Below, in pieces: positions 16,199-23,810 of a stretch of DNA of 42,548 nucleotides. Position 1 is the stretch's first letter. The number at the start of each line of letters is the position of its first letter. The position numbers and the translations under genes were made by a program. The stretch spans positions 1-42,548 of the forward strand of contig JAHWJH010000005.1 in NCBI GenBank assembly GCA_019348555.1, in the 5' to 3' direction. The notes under the pieces were generated by a model, which saw only the letters and a program-made list of their open reading frames with translations, searched no databases and was not told the DNA's origin. The stretch is from Actinomycetota bacterium (GTDB lineage Bacteria > Actinomycetota > Acidimicrobiia > Acidimicrobiales > CADCSY01).

Positions 16199-17266
16199 GT
16201 GCACGTGGGCCAGTTGCTCCAGCCGGTGCCCGGCGGCATCGGCCGCTACGTCGTCCAGCTGGTGGCGGCCCTGCCCGGAGCCGGCGTGACGCCGGTGAGC
16301 TTCGCCACCGGTGCCCGTCCCCCCGGCGTCGACGGCGTCTACGTCGATCTCGGGCGACCGGCGGGGCCGGCGCGCTACGAGGCCTGGCACCGGCTGCGCC
16401 GCCCGGTGGTGCGGGTGCCCGGCCAGGTCCTCCACGCCCCCAGCCTGGCGGTGCCCCCACCGGGGCGCCGGCCGCTGGTGGTGACCGTGCACGACCTGGT
16501 GTTCCTCCACCACCCCGAGCTGCTGACCCCCCGAGGGGCGTCGTTCCACCGTCGCGGCCTCGACGTGGCGCGGCGGGAGGCGGCCGCGGTGGTGGTGCCG
16601 AGCGACTTCGGCCGCCATGAGCTGGTCCACGCCGGGTTCGACGCCGAGCGCGTGCACGTGGCCCCCCACGGTGTGACCCACTTCGGCCCGGCCATCGATC
16701 CCGCGGCCGGGGCGGCGCTGCTGGCTCGGCGTGGCGTGCGGCCGCCGTTCGTGCTGTTCGTCGGCACCATCGAGCCCCGCAAGGGCGTGCCCGAGCTGTT
16801 GGCGGCCCACGCCGCCCTTCGCGTCGCCCACCCCGACCTCGGCCTGGTGCTGGCCGGCCCCCGGGGATGGGGCCCGGCGCCTCCGCTGGCCGCCCCCGGG
16901 GTGGTGGCACTCGGCGGCGTCGATGACGTCACCCTCGAGGCGCTGTACGGTGCCGCGGTGGTCCTCGCCCTACCCAGTCACTACGAGGGCTTCGGGCTTC
17001 CCGTGGTGGAGGCCATGGCCAGGGGATGCCCGGTGGTGGTGTCCGACGCTGCCTGCCTGCCGGAGCTCGTCGGCGACGCCGGCGTGGTGGTCCCTTCAGG
17101 CGACGCCGACGCTCTCGCCGGCGCCCTGGAGCGCCTCGTCGGCGACGACGACCTGCGCTCGACGCACGCCGCCGCCGGCCGGACCCGGGCGGTGGCGTTC
17201 ACCTGGCCTGCCAGCGCCGCCGCCCACGCCGGCGCCTACGCCGCCGCCGTCGAGGCCTATCGATGA
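16199..17266 (+). CDS. GT4-family glycosyltransferase (first of a coupled pair)
   Basis: 355 residues from GTG 16199. An in-frame TTG at 16118 would add 27 residues, but it would share a base with the start codon of the divergent gene, so I favour the GTG. The N-domain has the glycine-rich GGIGRYVVQLV and VVTVHDLVFLHHPE. The C-domain has VLFVGTIEPRKGVPELLAA, LVLAGPRGWG and the donor-site SHYEGFGLPVVEAMARGCPVV. This E-G-F-G-L-P...E pattern marks retaining GT-B enzymes of the WsaF/mannosyltransferase type. It acts in the cytoplasm on a growing glycan; donor unknown, with GDP-mannose plausible given the pyrophosphorylase gene at 21218. Its stop overlaps the next start as ATGA. Confidence 0.87.
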   Translation: MHVGQLLQPVPGGIGRYVVQLVAALPGAGVTPVSFATGARPPGVDGVYVDLGRPAGPARYEAWHRLRRPVVRVPGQVLHAPSLAVPPPGRRPLVVTVHDLVFLHHPELLTPRGASFHRRGLDVARREAAAVVVPSDFGRHELVHAGFDAERVHVAPHGVTHFGPAIDPAAGAALLARRGVRPPFVLFVGTIEPRKGVPELLAAHAALRVAHPDLGLVLAGPRGWGPAPPLAAPGVVALGGVDDVTLEALYGAAVVLALPSHYEGFGLPVVEAMARGCPVVVSDAACLPELVGDAGVVVPSGDADALAGALERLVGDDDLRSTHAAAGRTRAVAFTWPASAAAHAGAYAAAVEAYR

Positions 17267-18390
17267 CCGAGCGGACCCACGCCACCGTCGACGTGTCGTC
17301 GGTCCCGGCGCAGCCGGCCGGGGCAGGGATCTACGTGCTGCGCCTGGTCGAGGCCATGGCCGCCGGGGGCGAGGTCGACCTCGACCTGGTGGCGGCGGTG
17401 GGCGACGCTCGACGCTGGGAGGCCGTCGCTCCCGCAGCGGCGGTCCATGCCGTCGCCCCCGGCCGCCGGCCGGCCCGGCTGGTGTGGGAGCAGACCCAGG
17501 CCCCCGCGCTGGCCGAGCGACTCGGCGGGCTGTGGCACGGCCCTCACTACACGATGCCCCTGCGGGCCGACGGGCCGGTGGTGGTGACGTTCCACGACCT
17601 CACCTTCTTCGACCATCCCGAGTGGCACGAGCGGGCCAAGGTCGGGTACTTCCGGCGGATGATGCGGGCCAGCGCCCAGCGGGCCGACGTGTTGGTGTGC
17701 GTCAGCGAGTACACCGCCGCCCGCCTCCACGTCGTCCTCGAACCACGGGCTCCGGTCGTGGTCATCCCCCACGGTGTCGACCACCGTCACTTCGGGACCG
17801 AGGACGACCACGACGAGCAACGCCTCACCGCCCTCGGCGTGCGCATGCCCTTCGCCGTGTTCGCCGGGACGCTCGAGCCCCGCAAGAACGTGCCGGCGCT
17901 GATCCGCGCCGTGGCCCGGCTCGCGCCGGACTTCCCCGACCTCCAGCTGGTGCTGGCCGGGCATCGCGGATGGGGCGGGCGAGAGGTCGACGCCGCCGTG
18001 GCCTCCAGCGGGCTCGGCGCACGGGTGGTCCAGCTCGGCTACGTCGACGACGCCACCCTTCCCGCCCTCTACCGCAGGGCGGCGGCGGTGGCCTACCCCT
18101 CGCTCGAGGAGGGCTTCGGCCTCCCGGCGCTGGAGGCGATGGCCTGCGGTGCGGCGGTGGTGACCACCAGCGGGTCGGCCATGGAGGAGATCGTCGACGA
18201 CGCCGCCGTGCTCGTACCCCCCAACGACGAGGAGAAGCTCACCGAGGCGCTGGAGTCGTTGCTCGCCGGTGGGCCCGAGGTGACCAGGCGCCGGGAAGCC
18301 GGGCCGGTGGTGGCCGCCCCCCACACGTGGGCGCGCTGCGCCGAGCGCCAGGTGGCGGTGTACCGCCAGGCCATCGCCGGCGCGGGGTGA
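17263..18390 (+). CDS. GT4-family glycosyltransferase (second of a coupled pair)
   Basis: 375 residues from ATG 17263, overlapping the upstream stop by 4 nt. Motifs in order: AGAGIYVLRLVEAM, WHGPHYTMPLR, VVTFHDLTFFDHPEW, VIPHGVDHRHF, FAGTLEPRKNVPALIRA, LVLAGHRGWGGRE, LGYVDDATLPALYRRA, and SLEEGFGLPALEAMACGAAVV. It is similar to the gene before it and probably arose by duplication. The overlap implies equal expression and suggests consecutive transfer steps on the same acceptor. The donor sugar is not readable. The F420 gene cofD begins 10 bp downstream on the same strand, so read-through into the F420 genes is likely. Confidence 0.88.
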   Translation: MTERTHATVDVSSVPAQPAGAGIYVLRLVEAMAAGGEVDLDLVAAVGDARRWEAVAPAAAVHAVAPGRRPARLVWEQTQAPALAERLGGLWHGPHYTMPLRADGPVVVTFHDLTFFDHPEWHERAKVGYFRRMMRASAQRADVLVCVSEYTAARLHVVLEPRAPVVVIPHGVDHRHFGTEDDHDEQRLTALGVRMPFAVFAGTLEPRKNVPALIRAVARLAPDFPDLQLVLAGHRGWGGREVDAAVASSGLGARVVQLGYVDDATLPALYRRAAAVAYPSLEEGFGLPALEAMACGAAVVTTSGSAMEEIVDDAAVLVPPNDEEKLTEALESLLAGGPEVTRRREAGPVVAAPHTWARCAERQVAVYRQAIAGAG

Positions 18391-18400
18391 GCCGACGCAG

Positions 18401-19354
18401 GTGATCACCGTGCTCGCCGGGGGCGTGGGCGCCGCCCGCTACCTGGCCGGGCTGGTGCAGGTCGTCGACCCGGCGGCGGTCACGGCCGTGGTGAACACCG
18501 CCGACGACGTGTGGCTCCACGGCCTGCGGGTCTGCCCCGACCTCGACACCGTGACCTACACGCTGGCTGGCGCGGTGGACCCCGACCAGGGCTGGGGTCT
18601 GGCCGGTGAGACGTGGTCGGCGATGACTGCCCTGGCCCGCTACGAGCGCCGGGCTCCCGAGGGTTCGCCGGCGGGGTCGACCTGGTTCCGCCTGGGTGAC
18701 CACGACCTCGCCACCCACCTCTACCGCACCGCCCGTCTCGCCGAAGGTGCCGACCTGGCCGAGGTCACCGCCGAGGTGAGCGCGGCGTGGGACGTGCGCT
18801 GCCGGCTGGTGCCCATGACCACCGACGTGGTGTCGACCCGGCTCACGCCTGCCGACGGGAGCCCCGAGCTCGGCTTCCAGGAGTACTTCGTGCGGTACCG
18901 CCACGCCGTGGCGGTGTCGGCCGTGCGTTTCGCCGGTGTCGAGCACGCCCGCCCCGCCGCCGGCGTCCTCGACGCCATCGCCACGGCCGACCGGGTGGTG
19001 GTGGCGCCGTCGAACCCGATCCTGTCGATCGCGCCGATCGTGGCCGTGCCCGGGATCGGCGAGGCGCTGGCCGAGCGACGGGCCGACGTGGTGGCCGTCT
19101 CGCCCATCGTGGCCGGCGCCGCGCTGCGGGGACCGGCCGACCGGCTCCTGGCCGAGCTGGGCCACGAGCCGTCGGTGGTGGGGGTGGCGCGCCTCTACGC
19201 CCCCTGGGTGGCCACGCTGGTGATCGACGACGCCGACGCCGGGCGGGCGGGCGAGGTGGAGGCCGCAGGCGTGCGCTGCGTGGTCGGTCCCACGGTGATG
19301 CACGGCCCGGCCGAGGCGGCGGCGCTGGCCGCGCTCACGCTCGCCGGGTCGTGA
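18401..19354 (+). CDS. cofD: CofD/FbiA 2-phospholactate-type transferase (coenzyme F420 biosynthesis)
   Basis: 317 residues, GTG start at 18401. It joins the deazaflavin Fo to the phosphorylated three-carbon moiety from a GDP-activated donor, giving (dehydro-)F420-0. Visible marks are the N-terminal glycine loop LAGGVGAARYLAGL, AVVNTADDVWLHGL (N-T-A-D-D), CPDLDTVTYTLAG, FQEYFVRYRH, and VVAPSNPILSIAPI. The length matches the family (about 310-330). The stop overlaps the cofE start as GTGA, the usual gene order. In actinobacteria the donor is thought to come from phosphoenolpyruvate, but sequence alone does not decide this. It could be co-transcribed with the GT4 pair upstream. Confidence 0.94.
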   Translation: MITVLAGGVGAARYLAGLVQVVDPAAVTAVVNTADDVWLHGLRVCPDLDTVTYTLAGAVDPDQGWGLAGETWSAMTALARYERRAPEGSPAGSTWFRLGDHDLATHLYRTARLAEGADLAEVTAEVSAAWDVRCRLVPMTTDVVSTRLTPADGSPELGFQEYFVRYRHAVAVSAVRFAGVEHARPAAGVLDAIATADRVVVAPSNPILSIAPIVAVPGIGEALAERRADVVAVSPIVAGAALRGPADRLLAELGHEPSVVGVARLYAPWVATLVIDDADAGRAGEVEAAGVRCVVGPTVMHGPAEAAALAALTLAGS

Positions 19355-20064
19355 GGCGCCTCGAGGTCCTCGCTGTCGAGGGCATGGGCGAGGTGGCGCC
19401 GGGCGACGTGCTGGCGGCGTCGATCGTCGACGCCGTCGGCCGGGAGGGGCCGGCGCTGGCCGACGGCGACGTGGTCGTGGTCACCCAGAAGGTGGTGTCG
19501 AAGGCGGAGGGGCGCCTGGTCGAGCTCGACCCCCACGATGCCCACGCCCGGCGGCACCTGGTGGAGGAGCAGTCGCTCCGGGTGCTGCGCGTGCGCGACG
19601 AGCTGCTCATCACCGAGACCCCGCACGGCTTCGTGTGCGCCAACGCCGGGATCGACCTGTCGAACGTGGCCTCCGGCCGGGCGGCCCTGCTGCCGCTCGA
19701 CGCCGACCGCTCGGCCCGGCGCATCCGCGACGGCCTGCGGGCCCGCCTCGGCATCGAGGTGGGGGTGGTGGTGTCGGACACCTTCGGGCGCCCGTGGCGA
19801 CGTGGGTCGACCGACGTGGCCATCGGCTGCGCCGGGGTGGCGGCGGTGGTCGACCTGCGGGGCACCCCCGACGGCCTCGGCCGACCGCTGCAGGTGACGG
19901 AGGTCGCCGTCGCCGACGAGCTGGCCTCGGCCGCCGAGCTGGTCATGGGCAAGGCGTCGGGCGTGCCGGTGGCGGTGGTGCGAGGCGTCGACCCCGCCTG
20001 GCTGCGCCCTTCCTCTGTGGCCGCCGAGGTCGTCCGGCCTCCGGGCGAGAACCTGTTCTGGTGA
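19351..20064 (+). CDS. cofE: CofE-type coenzyme F420-0:L-glutamate ligase, single-domain
   Basis: 237 residues from GTG 19351. It adds glutamate residues to F420-0 using GTP. Motifs seen: VVVVTQKVVSKAEGRLV, ITETPHGFVCANAGIDLSN, and VVVSDTFGRPWRRGSTDVAIGCAG, which carry the GTP/metal-binding residues of the family. Mycobacterial FbiB has an additional C-terminal FMN-binding nitroreductase-like domain (total about 450 residues). That domain is absent here: the frame stops after GENLFW. So the domain needed for dehydro-F420-0 reduction and long glutamate tails must be elsewhere or replaced. A strong hairpin follows the stop immediately. Confidence 0.93.
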   Translation: MRRLEVLAVEGMGEVAPGDVLAASIVDAVGREGPALADGDVVVVTQKVVSKAEGRLVELDPHDAHARRHLVEEQSLRVLRVRDELLITETPHGFVCANAGIDLSNVASGRAALLPLDADRSARRIRDGLRARLGIEVGVVVSDTFGRPWRRGSTDVAIGCAGVAAVVDLRGTPDGLGRPLQVTEVAVADELASAAELVMGKASGVPVAVVRGVDPAWLRPSSVAAEVVRPPGENLFW

Positions 20065-20067
20065 GTT

Positions 20068-20096
20068 TCGTCGCCGAACCGGAGGTTCGGCGACGA
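20068..20096 (+). terminator. Strong hairpin after cofE
   Basis: Perfect 13-bp stem (TCGTCGCCGAACC paired with its reverse complement, loop GGA) starting 4 nt after the cofE stop. There is no long T-tract on this strand. It is the first of four closely spaced hairpins before the converging epimerase gene. Confidence 0.6.
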
Positions 20097-20113
20097 GTGG
20101 TTCGTGCTCCGGC

Positions 20114-20206
20114 CGGCCGGCAGAGCCGGCCGACCTGCGCGCTGAACACCCCTTCGGGCTCGCTTCGCTCGCCCGGACCGCCAGCCAGGGCGGCGCCTCC
20201 GGCGCC
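20114..20206. repeat. Cluster of three short GC-rich hairpins
   Basis: CGGCCGGC/GCCGGCCG with loop AGA (20114-20132), CGGGC/GCCCG with an 11-nt loop (20155-20175), and GGCGCC-TCC-GGCGCC (20192-20206). With the cofE hairpin they fill the convergent gap. They may act as terminators or as a REP-like mobile palindrome. Confidence 0.65.
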
Positions 20207-20265
20207 GGGGTTGGCCGGCGGAAAGAACAAAACCTCGGGGTTGGCCGGTGGCGAAGGAAAAACGG
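20206..20265. repeat. Degenerate 30-bp direct repeat, two copies
   Basis: CGGGGTTGGCCGG occurs at 20206-20218 and again at 20236-20248, exactly 30 bp apart. Each copy is followed by an A-rich segment (T-rich on the minus strand). On the minus strand the T-rich part follows the stop of the epimerase gene and could help termination. Confidence 0.7.
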
Positions 20266-21213
20266 CTACGTGTCGGCGAAGTAGCGGAGGACGGCCGCCG
20301 TGCCCTCTTCGAGAGTGGTCCAGGGAGCCCAGCCGAGGTGGATGCGGGCCCGGGCGGGATCGAGGGCCGAGCGGGCCAGCTCACCGGGGCGGGCGGGGGC
20401 ATGGACGGGGGCGGCGTCGGGGCGTCCGGCGGCGGCGGCCATCACCTCGTAGAGGTGCAGGACCGAGGTCTCGACGGCGGTGCCGATGTTGCACAGCACC
20501 CCGCTGCCGCGGTCGGCGGCGCGCACGAAGGCGTCGACCACATCGTCGACGTAGACGAAGTCGCGGGTCTGCAGGCCGTCGCCGAAGACCGTGCACGGCT
20601 CCCCGGCGAGGAGGCGGCCGGCGAAGATGGCCACCACGCCGGCCTCGCCGTGGGGGTCCTGGCGGGGGCCGTAGACGTTGGCCAGGGCCAGGGCGGTGAA
20701 CTCGAGGCCGTGCAGGGACCGGTAGGCCACCAGGTAGTCGCCCACCGCCTTCTTGGCCACGCCGTAGGGCGACAGTGGCTGCTGGGGGTGCGCCTCGGTG
20801 ACGGGCAGGTCGGTGGGATCGGGATCGCCGTAGATGGTGCCGCCGCTCGACGCGAACACGACCTTGCGCGCTCCCGCGGCCCGGGCGCCCTCCAACACGT
20901 TGAGGCTGCCGACCACGTTGACCTGGGCGTCGAACGCCGGGCGGGCCACCGATACCCGCACGTCGGCCTGAGCGGCGAGGTGGAACACCACCTCGGGCTT
21001 GCTGCGCTCGATGACCTTGACCACCTCGGGCGAGACGATGTCGAGCTGGTGCACCCGCAGCTCGTGGGCGCGCTCGGAGCGGGCGTCGGCCAGATTGGCC
21101 AGCGACCCACTCGAGAGGTCGTCGACCACGTCGACGGCGTGGCCCTCGGCGAGCAGCCGATCCACCAGGGTGGAGCCGATGAAACCGGCCCCGCCGGTGA
21201 CGAGGGTCCTCAC
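20266..21213 (-). CDS. GalE-like NAD-dependent UDP-sugar epimerase
   Basis: 315 residues from GTG 21213, with AGAGG close upstream. It is an extended short-chain dehydrogenase: TLVTGGAGFIGSTLVDRLL (NAD-binding G-x-x-G-x-x-G), HLAAQADVRVSV, FASSGGTIYGDP (catalytic Ser/Thr region), and YGVAKKAVGDY (Tyr-x-x-x-Lys). QTRDFVYVDDVVDA and the LGW-P-T-L end are typical of UDP-glucose/GlcNAc 4-epimerases. Exact substrate is undetermined. It lies 4 bp after the pyrophosphorylase gene in a leftward operon. Its 3' end faces cofE across the hairpin cluster. Confidence 0.87.
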   Translation of the reverse strand: MRTLVTGGAGFIGSTLVDRLLAEGHAVDVVDDLSSGSLANLADARSERAHELRVHQLDIVSPEVVKVIERSKPEVVFHLAAQADVRVSVARPAFDAQVNVVGSLNVLEGARAAGARKVVFASSGGTIYGDPDPTDLPVTEAHPQQPLSPYGVAKKAVGDYLVAYRSLHGLEFTALALANVYGPRQDPHGEAGVVAIFAGRLLAGEPCTVFGDGLQTRDFVYVDDVVDAFVRAADRGSGVLCNIGTAVETSVLHLYEVMAAAAGRPDAAPVHAPARPGELARSALDPARARIHLGWAPWTTLEEGTAAVLRYFADT

Positions 21214-21217
21214 GCCT

Positions 21218-22246
21218 CTAGGTCGCCCACGTATCGGGCGTGGGCAGGACCGCCCCGTCGAGCGAGGTGCCACCCGCCACCTCGGTGTCGTTGCCGATCA
21301 CCGAGAGCCCGGTGACGGTGGCGGCATCGCCGACGACCGCCGAGGCACCGATCACCGATCGCCGGACGGTGGCGCCGTTGCCGATCACCGCTCGCGAGAA
21401 CACGATCGAGTCCTCGACGCGGGCGTTGCGCCCGATGCGACATCCGGGGCCCAGGGCCGAGCGCGTCACGGTGGCCGAGGTCGCCACCATGGCGCTCGGA
21501 GCGACGGCAACGGTGGGATCGCCGACGGCGCGGTCGAGCAGGTCGAGGGTGGCCTGGACGTAGCGCTCCGGCGTGCCGACGTCGATCCACCATCCCTTGG
21601 CCACCGTGGCGTGGAGCACACCGTCGGCCACCATGGAGGGGAAGGTCTCCCGTTCGATGTTGACCCGCCGGCCGTCGGGGATGCGCTCGAGGACCTCGGG
21701 TTCGAGGACGTAGTAGCCGGCGTTGATGGCCGAGCCGGGAGCGTGGCCCGCGGGCGGCTTCTCGACGAACGCCGAGACCCGGCCCTCGGCATCGGTGCTG
21801 ACCACGCCGTAGGCGGAAGGGTCCTCGACGCCGACGAGCTGGATGCTGGCCTGGGCGGCCGACCGTTGGGCGGCGGCGTCGTGGAACGTGACCAGGTCCG
21901 ACAGGTCGATGTCGCTGAGCACGTCGCCGTTGACCACCACGAAGCGCTCGTCGATGCCGGCGTTGGTGGCAGCGAAGCGTATGGCCCCGGCGGTGTCGAG
22001 CGGCTCCGGTTCCACGGCGTAGACCAGGCGCACGCCGGCGCAGGTGGCATCGGGGTAGGCCCTCGAGAAGGCATCCGGCCGGTAGCCCAGCGACAGCACG
22101 ACCTCCTCGACGCCGTGCTCGGCGAGATGCGCCAACACGTGCTCGATCATCGGCTTGCCGGCCACCGGCAGCATCTGCTTGGGGGTCCGCAGGGTGAGCG
22201 GACGCAGGCGCGTGCCGAGCCCACCGACCAGGACGACGGCTCTCAT
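21218..22246 (-). CDS. manB: Sugar-1-phosphate nucleotidyltransferase, probably mannose-1-phosphate guanylyltransferase
   Basis: 342 residues from ATG 22246. The N-terminal signature GGLGTRLRPLT...PKQMLPVAGKPM binds the nucleotide. VVVNGDVLSDIDL, VEKPP and INAGYYVLEPEVL follow. The segment INIERE-like (VNIERETFPSMVADG) and GWWIDVGTPERYVQA match GDP-mannose pyrophosphorylases better than RmlA. A C-terminal hexapeptide beta-helix (about 245-335) has repeats such as SALGPGCRIG and SVIGASAVVG. Predicted reaction: mannose-1-phosphate + GTP to GDP-mannose, which could feed the GDP-mannose 3,5-epimerase at 31896. In mycobacteria a homologous gene sits near fbiA/fbiB and a WbbL-type gene, as here. 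The start overlaps the His-rich protein gene as ATGA. A thymidylyltransferase role is possible. Confidence 0.82.
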   Translation of the reverse strand: MRAVVLVGGLGTRLRPLTLRTPKQMLPVAGKPMIEHVLAHLAEHGVEEVVLSLGYRPDAFSRAYPDATCAGVRLVYAVEPEPLDTAGAIRFAATNAGIDERFVVVNGDVLSDIDLSDLVTFHDAAAQRSAAQASIQLVGVEDPSAYGVVSTDAEGRVSAFVEKPPAGHAPGSAINAGYYVLEPEVLERIPDGRRVNIERETFPSMVADGVLHATVAKGWWIDVGTPERYVQATLDLLDRAVGDPTVAVAPSAMVATSATVTRSALGPGCRIGRNARVEDSIVFSRAVIGNGATVRRSVIGASAVVGDAATVTGLSVIGNDTEVAGGTSLDGAVLPTPDTWAT

Positions 22247-22863
22247 ACGTCGGCGGGCGTGGTGCCGGCGGAGGGCGGCTTGGGGATGTCGGCGCCCTCG
22301 GGAGCGAAGGCGATGGTGACCAGGCTGCCGTCGCTCGGGGCGTAGTCGCCGAAGTCGCCGTCCAGCAGGAAACCCGTCTGCTCGGCGTTGGAGCCCCACA
22401 CCTTGACCTGGACCACGCCCGGCTCGCCACCGCAGTCGTCGCCGTTGGCCAGGGCCTGGCCGCCGGGCAGCACCAGCCGCTCGTCGGTGATCTCCATGCC
22501 GACGGTGTCGGCGAACGCGGCGAGGTTGGCCCCGTCGCCGGTGTAGCGGGTGCCGAAGGGATGGATGTGCATCAGGCCGTCGCCGTGGGAGTGGATGCCG
22601 CTGACGTCCTGCTTGGCGTCGTTGGGGTTGGGCTGGAAATCCCCGCACACGTAGATGCCCACCGCTGCGTGCCAGTGGTCGCCCAGCACCGGAGGGTCGG
22701 CCGCTGCCCTCTCGCCCCCGCGGGAGACGAAGATCAACACCGCCCCCAGCGCGACGACCGCCGCCATGGCCAGCGGCCACGCCAAGCTGGAGCGCGACGA
22801 GCTCTGCCGCCCGGCGGCACGCGCCGCCCGTGCGACCTTCTTGTTGGATGAGGCCCGTCCCAT
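22243..22863 (-). CDS. Single-pass membrane protein with His-rich extracytoplasmic domain, unknown function
   Basis: 206 residues from ATG 22863. A basic, Ser/Ala-rich N-terminus (1-28) precedes one membrane helix (about 29-47), so most of the protein should lie outside the cytoplasm. That domain has HWHAAVGIYVCGDF (His63, His65, Cys73) and GIHSHGDGLMHIHPF (His91, 93, 99, 101), plus Cys144 in GDDCGGEPG. The clustered histidines resemble a metal site and Cys73/Cys144 could form a disulfide. I do not recognise the family. It is the first gene of the leftward operon with the pyrophosphorylase and epimerase, and overlaps the former by 4 nt. A link to sugar-nucleotide metabolism is suggested only by this coupling. 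Confidence 0.8.
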   Translation of the reverse strand: MGRASSNKKVARAARAAGRQSSSRSSLAWPLAMAAVVALGAVLIFVSRGGERAAADPPVLGDHWHAAVGIYVCGDFQPNPNDAKQDVSGIHSHGDGLMHIHPFGTRYTGDGANLAAFADTVGMEITDERLVLPGGQALANGDDCGGEPGVVQVKVWGSNAEQTGFLLDGDFGDYAPSDGSLVTIAFAPEGADIPKPPSAGTTPADV

Positions 22864-22873
22864 AGCGCGGGTC

Positions 22874-22879
22874 ACCCTA
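22874..22879 (-). promoter_or_regulatory. Putative -10 box (TAGGGT) for the His-rich protein operon
   Basis: TAGGGT lies 10 nt before ATG 22863 with no ribosome-binding site between them. It fits a leaderless start for this three-gene operon. Confidence 0.5.
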
Positions 22880-22916
22880 CCGGTCCGGCGTGGAGCGGCG
22901 GAGGTCGACCGCTTTG

Positions 22917-23810
22917 CTACGGGGCGGCGTGAGGGCGTCCCCGAGCGGCCCGCTGGGCCCAGGCCAGCCCCGTGCGCAGCACGAGGGCGACGGCCATCAC
23001 CGGCAACAAGAGGCGCTGCCGTCCGGCGCTGGTCTTGGCCGCGTAGCGCAGCAGCGAGCGATGGTGGGCGGCGATCATGCGGTAGGGGGTCTGGTCGGTC
23101 GAGCGACCGATGGCGTGCACCACCACCGCCGCCGGCTGGTAGCCCGTCCTCCATCCTGCCCCGCGCAGGCGCCAGCACAGATCGACGTCCTCCAGGTACA
23201 TGAAGAAGCGCTCGTCGAAGCCGCCGACGGCGTCCCACGCCTGGCGCCGGACGAGGAAGTGGGTGCCTGCGACCCAGTCGACGTCGGCGGCCACGGCGTG
23301 ATCCCAGTCGAGCATGCGGTAGCGGCGGCTGAACGGGTTCGCCGGCCACACGAAGTGCAAGAAGGCGTGCCCGGCGGCGTCGGCCAGGTCGGGGAAGGTG
23401 CGCACCGAGGGGTAGAGGGCGCCGTCGGGAGTCTGCACCCGGGGTCCCACGACAGCCAGGCCGGGGTCGTTCTCCAGGGCGTCGACCAGCGCGGCGGTCG
23501 CACCCGGCTCCACCACGACGTCGGGGTTCATCACCGCCACGTAGGGGGTGGAGGTGCGGGCCACGCCCACGTTGGCGGCGCTGCCAAAGCCGAGGTTGCG
23601 GGACAGGGCGACCACCTCCACGCCCGGCCGTCCCCGTGCGGCGTCGGCGGAACCGTCGACCGAGGCGTTGTCGACGACGACGATGTGGTCGATGCCCTCC
23701 CGGCGCAGGCTCTCGACGCAGGTCAGAAGCAGGTCGCGGACGTTGTAGCTGACGACCACCGCGGCCACCGGGCAGCCGCTGGCGGGAACGTGGTGGTCGG
23801 CTCCGCTCAC
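22917..23810 (-). CDS. WbbL-like GT2 glycosyltransferase (rhamnosyltransferase-type)
   Basis: 297 residues from GTG 23810, overlapping the UXS stop as GTGA. Motifs: [56 protein letters not shown] (D-x-D equivalent), [34 protein letters not shown]. The F-x-E-D-V-D-L-x-x-R block is typical of the rhamnosyltransferase group that includes mycobacterial WbbL, which builds the wall linker unit. The C-terminus has a hydrophobic patch (about 270-285). It probably transfers a sugar to a lipid-linked acceptor in the cytoplasm. Cotranscription with UDP-GlcA and UDP-xylose synthesis suggests a pentose or uronic acid donor as an alternative to rhamnose. Confidence 0.86.
   Translation of the reverse strand: MSGADHHVPASGCPVAAVVVSYNVRDLLLTCVESLRREGIDHIVVVDNASVDGSADAARGRPGVEVVALSRNLGFGSAANVGVARTSTPYVAVMNPDVVVEPGATAALVDALENDPGLAVVGPRVQTPDGALYPSVRTFPDLADAAGHAFLHFVWPANPFSRRYRMLDWDHAVAADVDWVAGTHFLVRRQAWDAVGGFDERFFMYLEDVDLCWRLRGAGWRTGYQPAAVVVHAIGRSTDQTPYRMIAAHHRSLLRYAAKTSAGRQRLLLPVMAVALVLRTGLAWAQRAARGRPHAAP

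Noticed and set aside
20065-20265. Small protein encoded in the hairpin region
   Set aside because: Open frames there are continuations of shadow frames across hairpins, with no start signal or motif.
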